Notes: a model not told the origin generated them from the sequence alone. Numbered from the stretch's first letter, positions 41,473 through 50,671 are shown. The stretch is 64,000 bases of DNA from Klebsiella terrigena (GCF_006539725.1 NZ_BJNO01000018.1:57695-121694); one strand, 5' to 3'. Numbers and translations: made by a program.

Positions 41473-41814
41473 ATCACCTCACAATTCCTTTTAAAAACAG
41501 TTAAAAATACGTATCTAAGATTAAATTCGTCAATTAACTATAGCATCTTTTGTTCATATTGTTGCGCCGCGAAATAGTGACCGGCTAAAATTTTGAGTCC
41601 CTTAAGAGACTCCCCTCTCGTATACCACCATCTATCTTCGTAGAATGCGAAAACCGACGAAAACATGAACACCTGGTTTTCACGATCGCTGAAGCAGATT
41701 ATTTATTTTTAAATAAATCTCACATTGATATTTTAAAAATAAACAAAGCACTTCACCAACAACCTATTTTACGCCGTGTAACCCTGCGCAAAGTAAAATA
41801 AAAGGAACTCAATA
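41473..41814. other. Regulator-sulfatase divergent intergenic region
   Basis: A 342-bp AT-rich gap. It carries the 18-bp palindrome at 41595-41612 and a TATACC hexamer at 41621. A long A/T-rich stretch (about 41700-41760) leads to the AAGGA of the sulfatase. No coding potential is seen. Confidence 0.6.
41595..41612. promoter_or_regulatory. Palindromic operator candidate, sulfatase operon 1
   Basis: GAGTCCCTTAAGAGACTC is symmetric at 16 of 18 positions. Its AGTCCCTTAA core recurs in the palindrome upstream of the second sulfatase (55071-55088). It lies between the regulator and the sulfatase, 123 bp and 203 bp from their respective starts. Confidence 0.6.
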
Positions 41815-43392
41815 ATGTTTAAACATATTCCGTTCAAGAGAACAATGTTAGCCAGTATGCTGACGTTAGTCTCAGGCGCCGCCACCGTGGCACATGCCGC
41901 GACGAATGCCGCCCCCACAAAGCAAAATGCATCTAAGCCGAACATCGTCGTTATTTTCGGTGATGATATCGGTTACTGGAACCTGAGTACCTATAACCAG
42001 GGCATGATGGGTTATAAAACGCCGAACATCGATAGCATCGCCGCGCAGGGGGCGAAGTTTACCTCCTATTACGCCGAGCAAAGCTCGACGGCCGGTCGTT
42101 CGGCTTTCATTACCGGCCAGATGCCGTTCCGTACCGGGATGAGTAAAGTCGGTATGCCGGGCGCTCCGCAGGGTCTGCAGAAAGAAGACCCGACTATCGC
42201 CAATATCCTCAAGCAGCTGGGCTATGCCACCGGTCAGTTTGGTAAAAACCATCTCGGCGACCGCGATGAGTTCCTACCGACCGCGCACGGCTTCGACGAG
42301 TTCCTCGGCAACCTGTACCACCTGAACGCTGAAGAAGAGCCGGAAAACCCGGACTATCCGAAAGATCCGGCATTCCGCAAGCAGTTTGGCCCACGCGGCG
42401 TCATCAAGAGCAGCGCTGACGGCAAAATTGAAGATACCGGTCCGTTAACCGTGAAGCGCATGGGTACCGTGGATGATGAAACCCTGGCGGCGAATAACGA
42501 CTTTATGGAACGCCAGGTAAAAGCCGGGAAGCCGTTCTTCACCTGGTATAACACCACCCGTATGCACAACAAAACGCACCTCAAAGACGCCAGCATTGGT
42601 GCAACCGGCCTCGGAACCTATGCCGACGGTATGGTTGAGCACGATAAGACCGTTGGTGAAGTGCTTAAGAAAATCAAAGATCTGGGCATCGAAGATAATA
42701 CGATCGTTATCTACACCACCGATAACGGCCCGATGACCGCAACCTGGCCAGACGGCGGCGAAACGCCGTTCCGCGGCGAGAAAAACACCGGCTGGGAAGG
42801 CGGCTTCCGCGTACCGGCAATGATCAAATGGCCGAACCACATCAAGCCGGGCACCGTTATTAACGATATGTTCGCCAGCTACGACTGGTTCCCGACGCTG
42901 GCTGCCGCCGCGGGCGACGCCGGTATCAAGCAGGAGCTGCTGAAAGGCTATAAGACGCCGTCGATCACCTACAAAGTTCACCTGGACGGCTACAACCAGC
43001 TCGACTTCCTGCAGGGTAAAGCGAAGGACCAGCGTAACGAGTTCTTCTACTGGAGCGATGACGGCGATCTGCTGGCTATGCGCCAGGGACGCTGGAAAAT
43101 CCACTTTATGATTCAGGAACATACCGGTCTTGATCTGTGGCGCTATCCGTTCACCAAGCTGCGCACGCCGCTGATCTTCGATCTTGAAGCCGATCCGTTA
43201 GAAAAAGGTACCGACGGTATGGGTTACGACAGCTGGTTCTACGACCGTCTGTTCCTGCTGGGCGGCGCGCAGAAGTCAGCGAAAGATATGCTGGCAACCT
43301 TCAAAGAGTTCCCCCCGCGTCAGAAACCAGGCTCATTCACCGTTTCCGATGTGGGCGCGATGCTCGAGCAGGGCGCTAACGCCAACAAATAA
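41815..43392 (+). CDS. Periplasmic serine-type sulfatase (arylsulfatase)
   Basis: A 525-residue sulfatase with a Sec signal (about 1-28, ending AHA). The calcium-binding FGDDIGY (48-54) and the formylglycine motif S91-T-A-G-R95 are present. The serine, not cysteine, at the modified position needs a radical-SAM maturase, which is encoded next. The metal ligands in YTTDNGP and the histidine/lysine of GKNHLGD (about 143-149) are present. Family members hydrolyse sulfate esters such as aryl sulfates. The natural substrate is unknown. It leads an eight-gene run. It is related to, but not closely similar to, the second sulfatase at 53-54.7 kb. Confidence 0.92.
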   Translation: MFKHIPFKRTMLASMLTLVSGAATVAHAATNAAPTKQNASKPNIVVIFGDDIGYWNLSTYNQGMMGYKTPNIDSIAAQGAKFTSYYAEQSSTAGRSAFITGQMPFRTGMSKVGMPGAPQGLQKEDPTIANILKQLGYATGQFGKNHLGDRDEFLPTAHGFDEFLGNLYHLNAEEEPENPDYPKDPAFRKQFGPRGVIKSSADGKIEDTGPLTVKRMGTVDDETLAANNDFMERQVKAGKPFFTWYNTTRMHNKTHLKDASIGATGLGTYADGMVEHDKTVGEVLKKIKDLGIEDNTIVIYTTDNGPMTATWPDGGETPFRGEKNTGWEGGFRVPAMIKWPNHIKPGTVINDMFASYDWFPTLAAAAGDAGIKQELLKGYKTPSITYKVHLDGYNQLDFLQGKAKDQRNEFFYWSDDGDLLAMRQGRWKIHFMIQEHTGLDLWRYPFTKLRTPLIFDLEADPLEKGTDGMGYDSWFYDRLFLLGGAQKSAKDMLATFKEFPPRQKPGSFTVSDVGAMLEQGANANK

Positions 43393-43408
43393 CGGCACCT
43401 CTACTTCA

Positions 43409-43426
43409 GGGGCGGTTCGCCGCCCC
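43409..43426 (+). promoter_or_regulatory. UUCG-capped hairpin between sulfatase and maturase
   Basis: GGGGCGG-TTCG-CCGCCCC forms a very stable tetraloop hairpin 16 nt after the sulfatase stop, with no U-run. It probably protects or processes the upstream mRNA rather than ending transcription. Confidence 0.6.
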
Positions 43427-43481
43427 CGTTGCCGCCTCCCCTCTCCGCTTTACCCTCGACCTATCGATCCAGGAGTTATTG

Positions 43482-44777
43482 ATGAAACACAGCACTACTG
43501 TGCCCGTTAAAGCGCTACCCTCGGCAGAAAAGTACGCGGGTAACGGACCACAATATCAACGCCGCTTTCACGTGATGGCCAAACCTACCGGCTCAGCATG
43601 CAACCTCGACTGCACCTACTGCTTCTACCTGCACAAAGAAGAGCTGCTGCAGCAGGAGGCCCACTGCAATATGAGCGATGAGGTACTGGAGAATTTTATT
43701 CGCCAGTATATCGACGGTCAGGACGGCGAACAGATAGTCTTCTCCTGGCAGGGTGGCGAACCCACGCTGATGGGGCTGGAGTTTTTCCACAAGGTGGTGA
43801 AATTCCAAAAAATGTATCAAAAGCCCGGCCAGAAAATTGAAAATGACCTGCAAACCAACGGAATTTTGCTCAACGACAGGTGGGCTGAATTTCTCAAAGA
43901 GCACCGCTTCCTGGTGGGACTGTCGATTGACGGCCCCCGCGAGCTCCACGACCGCTACCGCCTGACCCGCAGCGGCAAGCCCACCTTCGACAAGGTGATG
44001 GCCGGAGCCGATGCCCTGAAACGCCACGGCGTCCCCTTTAACGCTCTGGTCACCGTAAACCGCACCAACGCCCGCTTTCCGCTAGAGGTGTATCGCTTTG
44101 TCACTCGCGAGCTGGGCGCGACCTACGTGCAGTATAACCCCTGCGTTGAACCGGTGGACTTTACCCGTACCGCCCCCCACTTCTGGCACGACGATACCAT
44201 TCCCGTCGTCGGCAGCCGCCGGGCTCGCCCGGGAGATCTCGACGCCATCGTCACCGACTGGTCGGTTGACCCTGAGGAGTGGGGAAGCTTCCTGACCGCG
44301 ACCTTCGAAGAGTGGGTTAACAACGACCTCGGGCGCGTACAGGTCAATTTATTCGAAACCGCCGTCGCCCAGATGATGGGCATGCCGGCGCAAATCTGCA
44401 CCACCTCTGAATTCTGTGGGAAAGGACTCGCCATCGAGAAAAACGGCGACGTTTTTTCCTGCGACCACTACGTCTACCCCCAGTATCAGATGGGCAATAT
44501 CGCCGATAACACCCTGGCCCGCATGGCCTTTTCCGAGCGCCAGCAGGCGTTCGGTATGGGTAAATGCGCGACCTTGCCAAAACAGTGTAAAGAGTGCCCG
44601 TACCTGAAGCTGTGTCACGGTGAATGCCCGAAAAATCGCCTGGTTCGCGCGGCGGACGGCGAGCTCGGCCTGAACTATCTCTGCCCGGGTATTAAAGCCT
44701 TCTTCAACTACGCCGAACCCATTCTGGCGGGCATCGTCACCCTGGCGACGCGTGATTTTAACGGAGTAGCACGATGA
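43482..44777 (+). CDS. Anaerobic sulfatase-maturating enzyme (radical SAM, AtsB type)
   Basis: A 431-residue cytosolic radical-SAM enzyme that oxidises the active-site Ser/Cys of a sulfatase to formylglycine before export. The SAM cluster motif C40-x3-C44-x2-C47 lies in SACNLDCTYCF. A C-terminal SPASM domain carries further cysteines (EFCGKG, SCDHYV, CKECPYLKLCHGECPKN, YLCPG) for two auxiliary [4Fe-4S] clusters. The ATG at 43482 has AGGAG six bases upstream. The stop overlaps the MoxR start as ATGA. It is a close paralogue of the enzyme at 51718-52980. Confidence 0.94.
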   Translation: MKHSTTVPVKALPSAEKYAGNGPQYQRRFHVMAKPTGSACNLDCTYCFYLHKEELLQQEAHCNMSDEVLENFIRQYIDGQDGEQIVFSWQGGEPTLMGLEFFHKVVKFQKMYQKPGQKIENDLQTNGILLNDRWAEFLKEHRFLVGLSIDGPRELHDRYRLTRSGKPTFDKVMAGADALKRHGVPFNALVTVNRTNARFPLEVYRFVTRELGATYVQYNPCVEPVDFTRTAPHFWHDDTIPVVGSRRARPGDLDAIVTDWSVDPEEWGSFLTATFEEWVNNDLGRVQVNLFETAVAQMMGMPAQICTTSEFCGKGLAIEKNGDVFSCDHYVYPQYQMGNIADNTLARMAFSERQQAFGMGKCATLPKQCKECPYLKLCHGECPKNRLVRAADGELGLNYLCPGIKAFFNYAEPILAGIVTLATRDFNGVAR

Positions 44778-45772
44778 ATATCCGCGATAACATCCTCCAG
44801 CTGGAGCAGCGCATGAACGCTCAGGTTCTCGGCCAGGAGACGCTGGTACGCATGCTGATCATCGCCCTGCTCTGCGACGGCCACATTCTTCTCGAAGGCC
44901 TGCCGGGCCTCGCGAAAACGCGCGCCGTGCGCGAACTGGCGGGCCACATTAGCGGCGAATTCCGCCGCATTCAGTTTACGCCGGACCTGCTGCCCTCCGA
45001 CATCACCGGCAGCGAGATCTATCAGCAAAACGCGACTCGTGAAGAGGATCAGTTCCGTTTCCGCCCGGGGCCCGTTTTTGGCAACATCATCCTGGCAGAT
45101 GAAATTAATCGCGCCTCTGCCCGCGTGCAGTCCGCGCTGCTGGAAGCAATGGAAGAGCGGCACGTCACCGTCGCCGGTAAAAGCTGGCCGCTGCCCGGCG
45201 TCTTTATGGTGCTGGCCACGCAAAACCCCGTCGATCAGGAGGGAACCTGGCCGCTACCGGAAGCTCAGCTTGACCGCTTCCTGATGAAAGTGCAGGTCGG
45301 CTATCCGTCTAAAGAGCACGAGCAGCGCGTCATGCAGCTCGTGCGCGCGGAGCAGCAGGAGAAATATCGCGGCCTGACGCCTGAAAAAACGCCGCCCCAG
45401 CCGGAAGCGCTGATGCTTTCGCAACAGGAGATTGCCTCCTGCTGGCGGGAGATTGCGGATATCCACGTCTCATCGATCATCGAAACCTATATTGTCGATC
45501 TGGTCAACGCTTCCCGCGCGCCGCAAAGCGTAAGCGAGCAGCTGGCGAGCTATCTCACCTTTGGCCTTAGCCCGCGCGGCACCCTGGCCCTGGAGCGCTG
45601 CGCCCGCGCGCAGGCCTGGCTTGAAGGCCGCGACGCCGTGCTCCCCGACGATGTGCAGTATATTGCCCCGCCGGTGATGCGCCATCGCCTGATGCTCAGC
45701 TATCAGGCCAATGCCGACGGCTGCAGCGCCGACGATGTTGTCGCCATGCTGCTTAACGCCGTGGTGGTTTGA
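44774..45772 (+). CDS. MoxR-family AAA+ ATPase
   Basis: A 332-residue AAA+ chaperone-like ATPase. Walker A GLPGLAKT (42-49), Walker B IILADEIN (105-112) and the sensor/arginine region QDQEGTWPLPEAQLDRF-like stretch are conserved. MoxR proteins work with VWA proteins in maturing metal- or cofactor-dependent proteins. It is coupled by ATGA overlap to the sulfatase maturase upstream and to the DUF58 gene downstream. Confidence 0.94.
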   Translation: MNIRDNILQLEQRMNAQVLGQETLVRMLIIALLCDGHILLEGLPGLAKTRAVRELAGHISGEFRRIQFTPDLLPSDITGSEIYQQNATREEDQFRFRPGPVFGNIILADEINRASARVQSALLEAMEERHVTVAGKSWPLPGVFMVLATQNPVDQEGTWPLPEAQLDRFLMKVQVGYPSKEHEQRVMQLVRAEQQEKYRGLTPEKTPPQPEALMLSQQEIASCWREIADIHVSSIIETYIVDLVNASRAPQSVSEQLASYLTFGLSPRGTLALERCARAQAWLEGRDAVLPDDVQYIAPPVMRHRLMLSYQANADGCSADDVVAMLLNAVVV

Positions 45773-46677
45773 TGGCCGCCGAGCTGAGCATCGATCGCCA
45801 GGCGCTACTCGACCTCGCCCCGCTGGCGCGGTTGATAGCCAACCCGCCCGGGCAGATCCCGCCGGGCGCGCTGTCAGGCGAACGCGTTTCTCGCCAGCGG
45901 GGACGCGGCCTTAACTTCGACAGCCTGCGCCGCTATCAGCCCGGCGACGATGTGCGCATGATTGACTGGCAGGCCACGGCGCGCCTGCGTTCGCCGTGGA
46001 TCCGGCTCTATAACGAAGAGCGCGAGCGCCCGGTCTTTTTGCTGGTCGATCAGCGCCTGGATATGTATTTTGCGACGCGCGGACAAACTAAATCGGTCGC
46101 CGCCGCGAAAGCCGCCGCGCTGCTGGCCTGGCGCTGTCATCACGACGGCGATCGAGTAGGAAGCCTCATCTTTAACGATACGACGCTGGCGCTGCAAAAA
46201 TGCCGCTCCCCGCGCAGCGGTCTGCCCGCCATCCTTGACGATCTGCAGCGCTACAACCGGCTGCTGCCCGCACAGTATCCCGCGGAGCCTGACGGCTCGC
46301 TATCGCTGGCGCACATCCTGCAGCGCGCCGCCCACGCCGTTCCGCATGGCGCATGGGTGGCGATTGTGAGCGACTTTCACGATCTCGACGCCCGCGCGCA
46401 GGCCCTGCTGGCCCACCTTCGTCGCCGCTGTGAAATCAGCGCCTTTATTATTTTTGACGATCTCCATCTGCGCCTGCCGCGTAGCGGATCCCTGGCTGCC
46501 CGCTACGCCGGACGCGAGGCCAACGTCTCCCTTTCACCCGCGCTCAGCCACGAAATACGACAGCAGATTACCGTCAGGCTGGCGCAACAGCAGCGTGACC
46601 TGAGCCGATTGGGTATCAAGGTGAATCACCTGACGGTTGCTCAGGATCTGCTGCGCCAGTTACAAAAGGGTATTTAA
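45772..46677 (+). CDS. DUF58 protein (MoxR-associated)
   Basis: A 301-residue DUF58 protein with the family core SLRRYQPGDDVRMIDWQATA, followed by RSPWIRLYNEERERPVFLLV and a VWA-like C-terminal fold. No transmembrane helix is present, so it should be cytosolic. The start is the ATG at 45772, overlapping the MoxR TGA by one base. DUF58 is a constant partner of MoxR in Bat-type operons; its biochemical role is not established. Confidence 0.92.
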   Translation: MAAELSIDRQALLDLAPLARLIANPPGQIPPGALSGERVSRQRGRGLNFDSLRRYQPGDDVRMIDWQATARLRSPWIRLYNEERERPVFLLVDQRLDMYFATRGQTKSVAAAKAAALLAWRCHHDGDRVGSLIFNDTTLALQKCRSPRSGLPAILDDLQRYNRLLPAQYPAEPDGSLSLAHILQRAAHAVPHGAWVAIVSDFHDLDARAQALLAHLRRRCEISAFIIFDDLHLRLPRSGSLAARYAGREANVSLSPALSHEIRQQITVRLAQQQRDLSRLGIKVNHLTVAQDLLRQLQKGI

Positions 46678-47118
46678 ATGTTTGAGAAAGGCTATGTGGT
46701 TCCTGCCCTGCGGGACCCCGTGCTCCCTCCGGCGGCGTCATGGTTCCCGCTCCCTCTCGGCTGGGATCTGCTGATCTGCGGCCTGCTGCTGCTCGCCATC
46801 GCGCTGTGTATCACCCGCTACGCCCGCTGGCGCCGCAACCGCTGGCGGCGAGAAGCCCTGGGCGCGCTAGCCCAGGCGCAGACCATCGATAGCTGGCTAC
46901 AGCTGATTAAGCGGATCCAGCTGGTTCACCGGCCTCGTCAGGAGATGAGCCGGGCCCTGGCACCGAAAGCAGTCCTGGCGCCAATAGCCATCGACGATGA
47001 CCTGCGTCGGCAAATGATTGCCCGCTACTGCCGGGCCGATAACGCGCTGAGCGATGAACAGTCGGCGCGCCTTCGCCGCCAGCTTGCCCGCTGGCTAAAG
47101 GAGCTACCGAATGTCTGA
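46678..47118 (+). CDS. DUF4381 single-pass membrane protein
   Basis: A 146-residue protein with one transmembrane helix (about 28-45, LLICGLLLLAIALCI) followed by an Arg-rich cytosolic region of helices. DUF4381 proteins are found almost only within MoxR-VWA operons, between DUF58 and the VWA gene, as here. It starts immediately after the DUF58 stop and overlaps the next gene by 8 bp. Confidence 0.85.
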   Translation: MFEKGYVVPALRDPVLPPAASWFPLPLGWDLLICGLLLLAIALCITRYARWRRNRWRREALGALAQAQTIDSWLQLIKRIQLVHRPRQEMSRALAPKAVLAPIAIDDDLRRQMIARYCRADNALSDEQSARLRRQLARWLKELPNV

Positions 47119-48088
47119 ATGGCTCACGCGGATTGATTTTGCCTGGCCCTGGGCCGGGCTTCTGCTCCTTCTGCCTCTGGTCACCCGTTATCTGCCGCAG
47201 CCGGGCAAAACGGTGCCGGAGCAGGTGCGGGTCCCCTTTCTACCCTCGCTTATCGATGCGCTTAAGCTCGATGCCCGTCCCGAGCGCGGCAGCAGGCGCG
47301 GAGCGCTCCTGTTCTGGTTAATCTGGTCGCTGCTTATCTGCGCGCTGGCGCGCCCGGAATACCTGACGCCGCCGCAGTACATCACCAGGCCAATGCGCGA
47401 CATCGTGCTCATCATCGATGTCTCTGGCTCAATGGGCAAAACCGACGTCGAGGGCGGCATCACGCGCCAGCAGGCGGTACAGGACTCCCTGCGCAAGTTC
47501 GTCGCCAGCCGCCGTTCGGACCGTATTGGCATGGTTATTTTTGCCACTAAGGCCTGGCCGTTTGCCCCCATCAGCGAGGATAAACAGGCGCTGCAAACGC
47601 GGATTAATCAGCTGGCGCCGGGAATGATTGGCCAACAGACCGCCATTGGCGATGCCCTTGGCGTGGCGGTAAAAGTGCTGGATGCAGGCCCCGATAGCCG
47701 GGCCGATAAGCTGGCGATTCTCCTGACCGACGGCAACGACACCGCCTCGCAGCTTCCCCCTATGCTGGCGGCGAAGCTCGCCGCAGAGCACCACGTACAG
47801 GTGCATACCATCGCCTTCGGCGATCCTAACAGCCGCGACAACGACAAGGTCGACCTGGCCCTACTGCAGCGCATCGCCAAAACCACCGGCGGCCACGCCT
47901 GGACCGCCGCGCGCTCCGGCAGCGCGCTGGACGAGGTGTGGCAAAAAATCGATGCCATCACTCCGGTGCAGGTAAAAAGCCTCGGCTGGTCGTGGCACAA
48001 AGCGCTCTATCCGTGGCCGCTTTCCATGGCGCTATTGCTGCTATTGACGCTCGCTGTGGGCCGCTATGTCCGGGAGAAAATGGCATGA
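47111..48088 (+). CDS. BatA-like VWA membrane protein
   Basis: A 325-residue protein with two N-terminal helices (about 11-25 and 64-80), a VWA domain and a C-terminal helix (LSMALLLLLTLAVGRYV). The MIDAS metal site DVSGSMGK (103-110) is complete, with the conserved LTDGND downstream. The VWA domain is expected to face the periplasm. The metal-binding partner site suggests a protein-protein adhesion role with the MoxR complex or its client. It overlaps its neighbours by 8 and 4 bp. Confidence 0.92.
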   Translation: MSEWLTRIDFAWPWAGLLLLLPLVTRYLPQPGKTVPEQVRVPFLPSLIDALKLDARPERGSRRGALLFWLIWSLLICALARPEYLTPPQYITRPMRDIVLIIDVSGSMGKTDVEGGITRQQAVQDSLRKFVASRRSDRIGMVIFATKAWPFAPISEDKQALQTRINQLAPGMIGQQTAIGDALGVAVKVLDAGPDSRADKLAILLTDGNDTASQLPPMLAAKLAAEHHVQVHTIAFGDPNSRDNDKVDLALLQRIAKTTGGHAWTAARSGSALDEVWQKIDAITPVQVKSLGWSWHKALYPWPLSMALLLLLTLAVGRYVREKMA

Positions 48089-49608
48089 GCAACGTTCACT
48101 TTATCTACCCCTGGCGCTTAACGGCCCTGCTGCTCTGCGCGGCGCTGGCGTGGCTCCCGCATAGCGGACGCTCCGCCTGGCATAGGCTGCTGGATAAACC
48201 CTTTCGCTCGTTAATTATCCATCGCCGCAGGCGCCTCGCCAACCTGCTGCCCTGGCTGCTCGCCCTCGGCGTTATCGCGCTCGCGGGCCCCACCTGGCAA
48301 CGCGAGCTGCCGGCGGCGCTGACGCCGCAAAGCAATGTGATGGTTATTCTGCAACAGGATCCGGCCATGTACGCCGGGGATCTGGCGCCTTCTCGCCACC
48401 AGCGGATGCAAAGCAAAATCGCCGCCCTGATGCAGCGCCTGCCCGGCGCGCATTTTGGCCTCGTGGTCTACAGCTCGCAGGCATTTCTGACCACGCCGCT
48501 TACCCAGGACCCGCAGTTTTATAGCCTTTTCCTCAACGCGCAAACGCCGTCGCTCCTGCCGCAAGGCGAGGGCTCATCGCTGCCGCAGGCGGTGGCGCTG
48601 GCGCTGAAGAACCTTCCCGCCGGGCGGGACGCACCGCGCAGCCTGATCCTCGTGGCCGATACCCTGTCGCCGGCGGACGCTGCCTGGCTGAAAGGCCAGC
48701 GCCTGCCGCTGCAAATTTGGATACCCGGCACCGCGGCGGGCGGCGCGCTGCCTGAGCGCTATGCCAGCCGCGGCGTGGATACCCGGCTCAACGTCGAACG
48801 GTTTAGCCAGGTACGCGACGGCGGCATTCCCGTCACCCTGGTCACCGACGATAACGACGATATGCAGGCGATCCTCAGCCATATCCAGCAATCGGTGACG
48901 CAGCAAAATAACGCCCGTCAGGATTTGCGCTGGCAGAATAGCGGCTACCTGTTGGTCATCCCGATGCTGATCCTGCTGCTGTTCTGGCGACGCCAGCTCA
49001 TCTACGTCACCCTTCTGCTGCCGACCCTGCTCTGGTCGCCGCACGGGGAAGCGGCCTGGCTGGACGCGTGGATACCGCCGGACGTCCAGGGGCAGCATGC
49101 CTTTGCACAGGGCGATTACGCCGAAGCGGCGGCACATTTTCACGACCCGCTGTGGCAGGGTATCGCCTGGTATCGGGCCGGCCGCTTCACCCTCGCCGCG
49201 CGCTCATTTCGCGAGGCCCCGCAAACGGCGGAAGCCCTGCTATGGACCGGCAATAGCCTGGCTCAGCAAAAGCAGTGGCAGCAGGCGCTCGACAGCTACG
49301 ATCGCGCCCTTAGCCTGCGTCCGGACTGGACGCTGGCCCTGCAAAATCGCGAGCAAGTCGCACAAATTGTGATGCGCATTCGCCAGCAGGAACGTGAACG
49401 CCAGCAGGCGCAGGGCGATGTGATGGACGATGGTCCGGATAAGATCGTCCACGATCTGCAGAAGCATCAGGGGGTCGATCAGAAACAGATGGGCGCCGTC
49501 GCCGGCAGCACTCCGCAGGTCAACCAATGGTTCGAGGCTCTGGACGTCTCGCCGACGGGGCTTTTACAGAGCCTGTATCGCAACGGCGCAGAGGAGAAGG
49601 CCCCATGA
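48085..49608 (+). CDS. BatB/BatC-like protein: degenerate VWA plus TPR
   Basis: A 507-residue protein with N-terminal helices, a VWA-like domain, an inner helix (about 298-312, LLVIPMLILLLFW) and two or three TPR units (FAQGDYAEAAAHF, LAQQKQWQQALDSYDRAL). The MIDAS D-x-S-x-S expected before APSR is replaced by QQDPAM (90-95), so metal binding is probably lost while the scaffold remains. The ATG at 48085 is chosen because it overlaps the preceding TGA (ATGA). The open frame extends farther upstream only within the overlapping gene. Confidence 0.88.
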   Translation: MSNVHFIYPWRLTALLLCAALAWLPHSGRSAWHRLLDKPFRSLIIHRRRRLANLLPWLLALGVIALAGPTWQRELPAALTPQSNVMVILQQDPAMYAGDLAPSRHQRMQSKIAALMQRLPGAHFGLVVYSSQAFLTTPLTQDPQFYSLFLNAQTPSLLPQGEGSSLPQAVALALKNLPAGRDAPRSLILVADTLSPADAAWLKGQRLPLQIWIPGTAAGGALPERYASRGVDTRLNVERFSQVRDGGIPVTLVTDDNDDMQAILSHIQQSVTQQNNARQDLRWQNSGYLLVIPMLILLLFWRRQLIYVTLLLPTLLWSPHGEAAWLDAWIPPDVQGQHAFAQGDYAEAAAHFHDPLWQGIAWYRAGRFTLAARSFREAPQTAEALLWTGNSLAQQKQWQQALDSYDRALSLRPDWTLALQNREQVAQIVMRIRQQERERQQAQGDVMDDGPDKIVHDLQKHQGVDQKQMGAVAGSTPQVNQWFEALDVSPTGLLQSLYRNGAEEKAP

Positions 49609-50621
49609 AAAAAGCGCTTCTGTGGCTACTGATCGCCACGCTCCCGGCCCATGCGGCGATGGATATCACCCGCGAGCTCGACGCCCCGGCGCTGCTCGTA
49701 CCCGGCCAGCCGGTGCGCGTGGCGGTGACCTACTGGACCGACAGCTGGTTTAACCCTCCGCCGGAATGGCCGGATTTCGCGGTGAAAAACGGCGAGCTGC
49801 TGAGCACCCCGCTCCCTTCTCAGCTGGTCACGCGTAAAAAGAACGGTATTACCTGGAGCGGGATCCGTCTCGAACGCCTGGCCGCGGCCTGGGAGCAGGG
49901 AACGCTGCGTCTGCCGGCGGTTGATGTCACCGTGGCGTCCGCCAGCCAGGGGCCGGTAACCGTGCACCTTCCGGCGCTGGAAAGGCGCGTAAAATGGCCG
50001 GCGGGCATCACCCAGGCAGACCATTTTTTACCCGCCAGTCGGCTAACGATAACGCAGGATATTCGCCAGTACCACGCCGGTAAGGCGTCGGCGCTGCGCG
50101 TCGGGGATGTCATCGATCGTATTGTTACCGTCGATGCCCTGGATGCCCTGCCCGCGCAGATACCGCCGCTGCTCTACGCGATTGCGGGCAGAGAAACCCA
50201 GCGCCTCACGCCGATTAACACGCCGCTGCAGGGCGATCGCGGCGACGTTACCGGTACGCGTCGGGTGGAGCGGCTGCGCTATCTTCCCACCCAGAGCGGA
50301 ACCCTCGTGCTGCCGCCGGTTAAGCTGCGCTGGTGGAATACCGCGAGCCAGCAGTGGCAGGTCGCCGAGCTCGCCGGAGAAACCCTCAGGGTCGCACCGG
50401 CTCGTGCGGCCGGCGCCGAAGCGTCGCTGCGCGGCACGACGGCAGGGGAAAGATGGTGGGATCTGCTGTGGGGATCGCTGGCCGTCCTTTTCATTGGCGG
50501 CATGTGGTTTACCCGCCGTGGGCTTGAGCGGAGCCTTCGCCGGCTGTACGGGCTGTGGCAAAACTTCTGGCAACCGCAGCCTTTACCGCCGCTGATGCCG
50601 AGCGGGAGAAAGCCGCGCTAA
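49605..50621 (+). CDS. BatD-like membrane-anchored protein
   Basis: A 338-residue protein with a Sec signal (MKKALLWLLIATLPAHA), a periplasmic beta-rich BatD domain and one C-terminal transmembrane helix (LLWGSLAVLFIGGMWF, about 287-302). The ATG at 49605 overlaps the TGA of the preceding gene by four bases. It is the last gene of the operon, just before the bidirectional terminator shared with the convergent HAD gene. Confidence 0.87.
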   Translation: MKKALLWLLIATLPAHAAMDITRELDAPALLVPGQPVRVAVTYWTDSWFNPPPEWPDFAVKNGELLSTPLPSQLVTRKKNGITWSGIRLERLAAAWEQGTLRLPAVDVTVASASQGPVTVHLPALERRVKWPAGITQADHFLPASRLTITQDIRQYHAGKASALRVGDVIDRIVTVDALDALPAQIPPLLYAIAGRETQRLTPINTPLQGDRGDVTGTRRVERLRYLPTQSGTLVLPPVKLRWWNTASQQWQVAELAGETLRVAPARAAGAEASLRGTTAGERWWDLLWGSLAVLFIGGMWFTRRGLERSLRRLYGLWQNFWQPQPLPPLMPSGRKPR

Positions 50622-50632
50622 TCGAGACAACA

Positions 50633-50652
50633 AGGGGCGCATCGGCGCCCCT
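50633..50652. terminator. Terminator between the two convergent sulfatase operons
   Basis: AGGGGCGC pairs with GCGCCCCT around a small loop and is followed by TTTTT on the plus strand. It is placed between the BatD-like and HAD phosphatase stops. Confidence 0.75.
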
Positions 50653-50671
50653 GCTTTTTGCCCCTGTCCGG

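Noticed and set aside
47938..48084. Upstream extension of the BatB/C-like frame
   Set aside because: It lies within the preceding VWA gene in another frame. The ATGA overlap at 48085 gives a normal start.
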